A DNA stretch of 40,657 bases from Phaeobacter sp. (GTDB lineage Bacteria; Pseudomonadota; Alphaproteobacteria; Rhodobacterales; Rhodobacteraceae). A model generated the notes under the pieces. The model made no database searches. It was not told the DNA's origin and worked only from the letters and a program-made list of their open reading frames with translations. Numbering within the stretch: the stretch's first letter is position 1; every line of letters starts with the position of its first letter. The stretch is from assembly GCF_022825805.1 (NCBI RefSeq), contig NZ_JAJDWC010000078.1:1-40657 (forward strand). Reading direction: 5' to 3'. Positions 40,597-40,657 of the stretch are shown in pieces. Position numbers and translations under genes: made by a program.

Positions 40597-40657
40597 ATGA
40601 AGCGGACAGAAGTGTTACAGGAAGTTCGACTTATGAAGTTCGAAGACGTGTATTCGC
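40597..40657 (+). CDS. IS1202/ISNCY-type transposase, N-terminal fragment
   Basis: The first 20 codons and one further base of the same transposase as at the left edge, reading out of the window to the right. The start codon follows AAGGAGG by four bases. Only the N-terminus is present, so neither the catalytic residues nor the total length can be checked. Confidence 0.72.
   Translation, partial: MKRTEVLQEVRLMKFEDVYS

Larger units (their letters stand above)
40519..40657 (+). mobile_element. Right partial IS copy, same end as the left copy
   Basis: Starts TGTCGCTA at 40519 and is the exact inverse of the left copy up to 40656. It carries the same two 20-bp direct repeats (40525-40544, 40550-40569), the same AAGGAGG (40586-40592) and the start of the transposase. 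No target-site duplication can be seen, since each copy shows only one of its ends. Confidence 0.8.

Noticed and set aside
1..40657. The whole segment as a composite transposon
   Set aside because: The contents are housekeeping genes (map, smpB, ilvD, rsmD, glnK-amtB), not cargo; a contig ending at two IS copies is the simpler reading.

Overview
The window looks like a chromosomal segment of a Rhodobacterales bacterium of the Roseobacter group. This is inferred from the high GC content, the compact gene order with many ATGA/TGATG stop-start overlaps, protein families typical of that group (DUF1523- and DUF6638-like proteins, FAD-GcvT fusion dehydrogenase, GT14 plus sulfotransferase) and an intergenic element at 34501-34530 that I recall from many Rhodobacterales genomes. 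Genus and species cannot be fixed from the sequence alone. Most genes are housekeeping or core metabolism. No tRNA, rRNA, CRISPR array or prophage was seen.

Both ends are the same insertion-sequence terminus in opposite orientation: bases 1-139 are the exact reverse complement of 40518-40656. Each carries the first 20 codons of a transposase (probably IS1202/ISNCY type) reading out of the window. The sequence is therefore probably a contig that ends at two copies of one IS.

Layout. 248-2289: AEC permease, then a LysR regulator. 5558-2386 (minus): CinA-like protein, GNAT, AhpD-like protein and OmpA-like protein, likely one operon, divergent from sfsA (5622-6323). 6530-7354: map. 9982-7475 (minus): ferredoxin-reductase-like flavoprotein, rsmD and a HAD phosphatase, divergent from a Prx5-type peroxiredoxin. 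13631-10798 (minus): RidA, GDPD, a FemAB-like acyltransferase and phhB, tightly packed. 14017-15409: mlaA-mlaC, phospholipid transport. 15559-16128 (minus): an unknown gene of lower GC. 16472-18907: FAD/GcvT demethylating dehydrogenase. 21254-18963 (minus): class A penicillin-binding protein. 21535-23230: glnK-amtB. 23998-23369 (minus): LysE-type exporter. 26268-24233 (minus): sseA plus aromatic/aspartate aminotransferase, a possible cysteine to 3-mercaptopyruvate to sulfane-sulfur module. 29540-26428 (minus): DMT exporter, SDR, smpB and an unknown gene. 30387-29827 (minus): XRE-cupin regulator, divergent from a BenE transporter with two palindromic operators between them. 31992-34458: ilvD and an AAA_28 NTPase. 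34657-37190: divergent sulfotransferase and GT14 glycosyltransferase. 40289-37199 (minus): a low-GC membrane coiled-coil protein overlapping the start of a DUF6638, small membrane protein and DUF1523 series.

The least expected structure is not a gene. At least fifteen short tandem duplications (mostly 12-17 bp units, 2-5 copies) lie at gene boundaries or in protein linkers. One forms a 12-bp array that places five in-frame TGA codons at the end of the peroxiredoxin gene. Another runs through the 3' end of mlaA into the start codon of mlaC. No clear new defence or mobile system is visible. The best candidates for unexplored biology are the tandem-duplication habit, the XRE-cupin/BenE operator pair, the GT14/sulfotransferase pair and the coiled-coil/DUF6638/DUF1523 cluster.
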